Below are positions 63,124 to 64,000 of a DNA stretch of 64,000 bases, in pieces. How positions within the stretch are numbered: the first letter of the stretch is position 1; each line of letters begins with the position of its first letter. This DNA comes from a virus. Both the position numbers and the translations under genes were made by a program. The stretch covers positions 1-64,000 of IMG/VR virus record IMGVR_UViG_3300013101_002049, one strand, 5' to 3'. Under the pieces are notes generated by a model. The model was not told the DNA's origin. It saw nothing but the letters and a program-made list of their open reading frames with translations, and searched no databases.

Positions 63124-64000
63124 ATGGCTGATATTAGATTCGATGACGGAAATTTTTGTATAGGAACTTATCCTGGTACTTTTTGTAGTATGAATGATGC
63201 TAATGACCTATTAGTAACCAAAAACACTTCAAATGGTACGGTTGGTATTCAATATACACTAGAGCCAGAATTAAGCTTGCAAGTGTTGAGTTTAGAGTAT
63301 GTTGGACCAAAAGATCTTACAGCCACTGAGTTTGGGGGGCCATTACCTTTTTTTAGTTTGGATTCAAGCTATATTCGTAAATGGGAATTAAACAATCCTA
63401 TTTCATTGGGTAGTGTAAGTAGTGGTATTAATAATGGTAATTATACTACTATGGCTGTTGAGCATTATACTACTTCATTTAGCGCTGCTACAGCTACTGG
63501 AACTGGTAGAATAAAAGTTGATGATGATACTTATATAGATGTGGGAACAGAGCTTTTATTAGGGCCTAGTGATGATGCAGGAGATGACGGGGCTTATGAA
63601 TATGTTGAAGTTACTAGTATTTCTGGTGGTTGGGTTTATATAACATCAGATGGTGTTACTCCTCCACATCATCAATATGATAATGGAAATGATATTACTT
63701 TTGCTAAATATATTTATGTGTTTAGTAATGATGGGTATTTGAGAAAACTTAATTTAGATTATTCAGTAGTTGAAACAAAATACAGTGACATATATGCAGG
63801 TGTAAGTGCAGCTGCTTGGAGTGATAATTATAAAGCTGTGGGGTTCGTAAAAGACGGGGGTTATAGTCTGTTATACGTAGACCCATATCAGAATTATCAG
63901 ATATTGAAATCACATACTTTGAATACTGTGAAGGCTGATAAGGCGCTTACTTGGACTGTGTATGATTTAGCTTTTGAAGGGGCATCTATTTATAGGTTAC
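63124..64000 (+). CDS. Appendage protein C, third paralogue (partial, runs off the window)
   Basis: Begins at ATG 63124 after AAGGGG and is open to the last base. Readable residues start MADIRFDDGNFCIGTYPGTF and include FSLDSSYIRKWELNNP, NYTTMAVEHYTTSFSAATAT, YIYVFSNDGYLRKLNLDY and LTWTVYDLAFEGASIYRL. The same order of segments (…EHY-x-T…, VFSN-x-x-G, VYDLA-x-x-x-x-x-I-Y-R-L) is present in the two preceding proteins. The C-terminal domain cannot be seen. Presumably a further appendage subunit. Confidence 0.6.
   Translation, partial: MADIRFDDGNFCIGTYPGTFCSMNDANDLLVTKNTSNGTVGIQYTLEPELSLQVLSLEYVGPKDLTATEFGGPLPFFSLDSSYIRKWELNNPISLGSVSSGINNGNYTTMAVEHYTTSFSAATATGTGRIKVDDDTYIDVGTELLLGPSDDAGDDGAYEYVEVTSISGGWVYITSDGVTPPHHQYDNGNDITFAKYIYVFSNDGYLRKLNLDYSVVETKYSDIYAGVSAAAWSDNYKAVGFVKDGGYSLLYVDPYQNYQILKSHTLNTVKADKALTWTVYDLAFEGASIYRL

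Overview
The window is an AT-rich stretch of a tailed double-stranded DNA phage (Caudoviricetes) that carries virion structure and assembly genes. Every convincing gene lies on the + strand, tightly packed, mostly with strong AGGAGG-type ribosome binding sites and often with overlapping stop/start codons. A TP901-type tape measure protein, a two-domain tail tube protein and the absence of any sheath gene point to a long, non-contractile (siphovirus-type) tail. The strong Shine-Dalgarno sites argue against a Bacteroidetes host, but the host cannot be named. No terminase, portal, lysis, replication, integrase, tRNA or CRISPR feature was seen.

Layout. 1-337: broken 3' end of a repeat-rich fibre-like gene. 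444-4766: head module (prohead protease, small beta-rich protein, coiled-coil scaffold, head protein, HK97-fold major capsid protein), closed by a nested hairpin. 4832-6913: small membrane protein, unknown proteins and a possible connector. 6932-22713: large block of modular fibre/appendage genes in which the same modules recur in different combinations; the largest is a 1812-residue fibre with a beta-helix. 22725-24617: head-tail joining genes, including a zinc-ribbon protein. 24782-28512: major tail protein and two related chaperone-position proteins. 28607-51202: one uninterrupted 7531-codon gene. 51206-57361: tail hub and small distal tail proteins. 57377-64000: further tail/appendage proteins, a decayed LAGLIDADG homing endonuclease, and three related appendage genes with Ig-like, discoidin and concanavalin-like modules; the last runs off the window.

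The main discovery is the 7531-residue protein. Its C-terminal half is an ordinary though very long tape measure protein. Its N-terminal half contains (i) a DEDDh (DnaQ-like) exonuclease with all five signature residues, (ii) motifs of both catalytic double-psi beta-barrels of a multisubunit-type RNA polymerase in the order beta then beta-prime, including both active-site lysines and DFDGD, and (iii) a RecB/Cas4-like PD-(D/E)XK nuclease. I infer a virion-packaged transcription and nucleic-acid-processing machine built into the tail ruler, which could enter the cell ahead of or with the DNA. Catalysis, proteolytic release and injection are hypotheses; the motifs are directly visible.

The genes form one late, structural programme: head assembly and maturation, neck, tail tube polymerised around the tape measure, tail tip, and receptor-binding appendages diversified by module shuffling.
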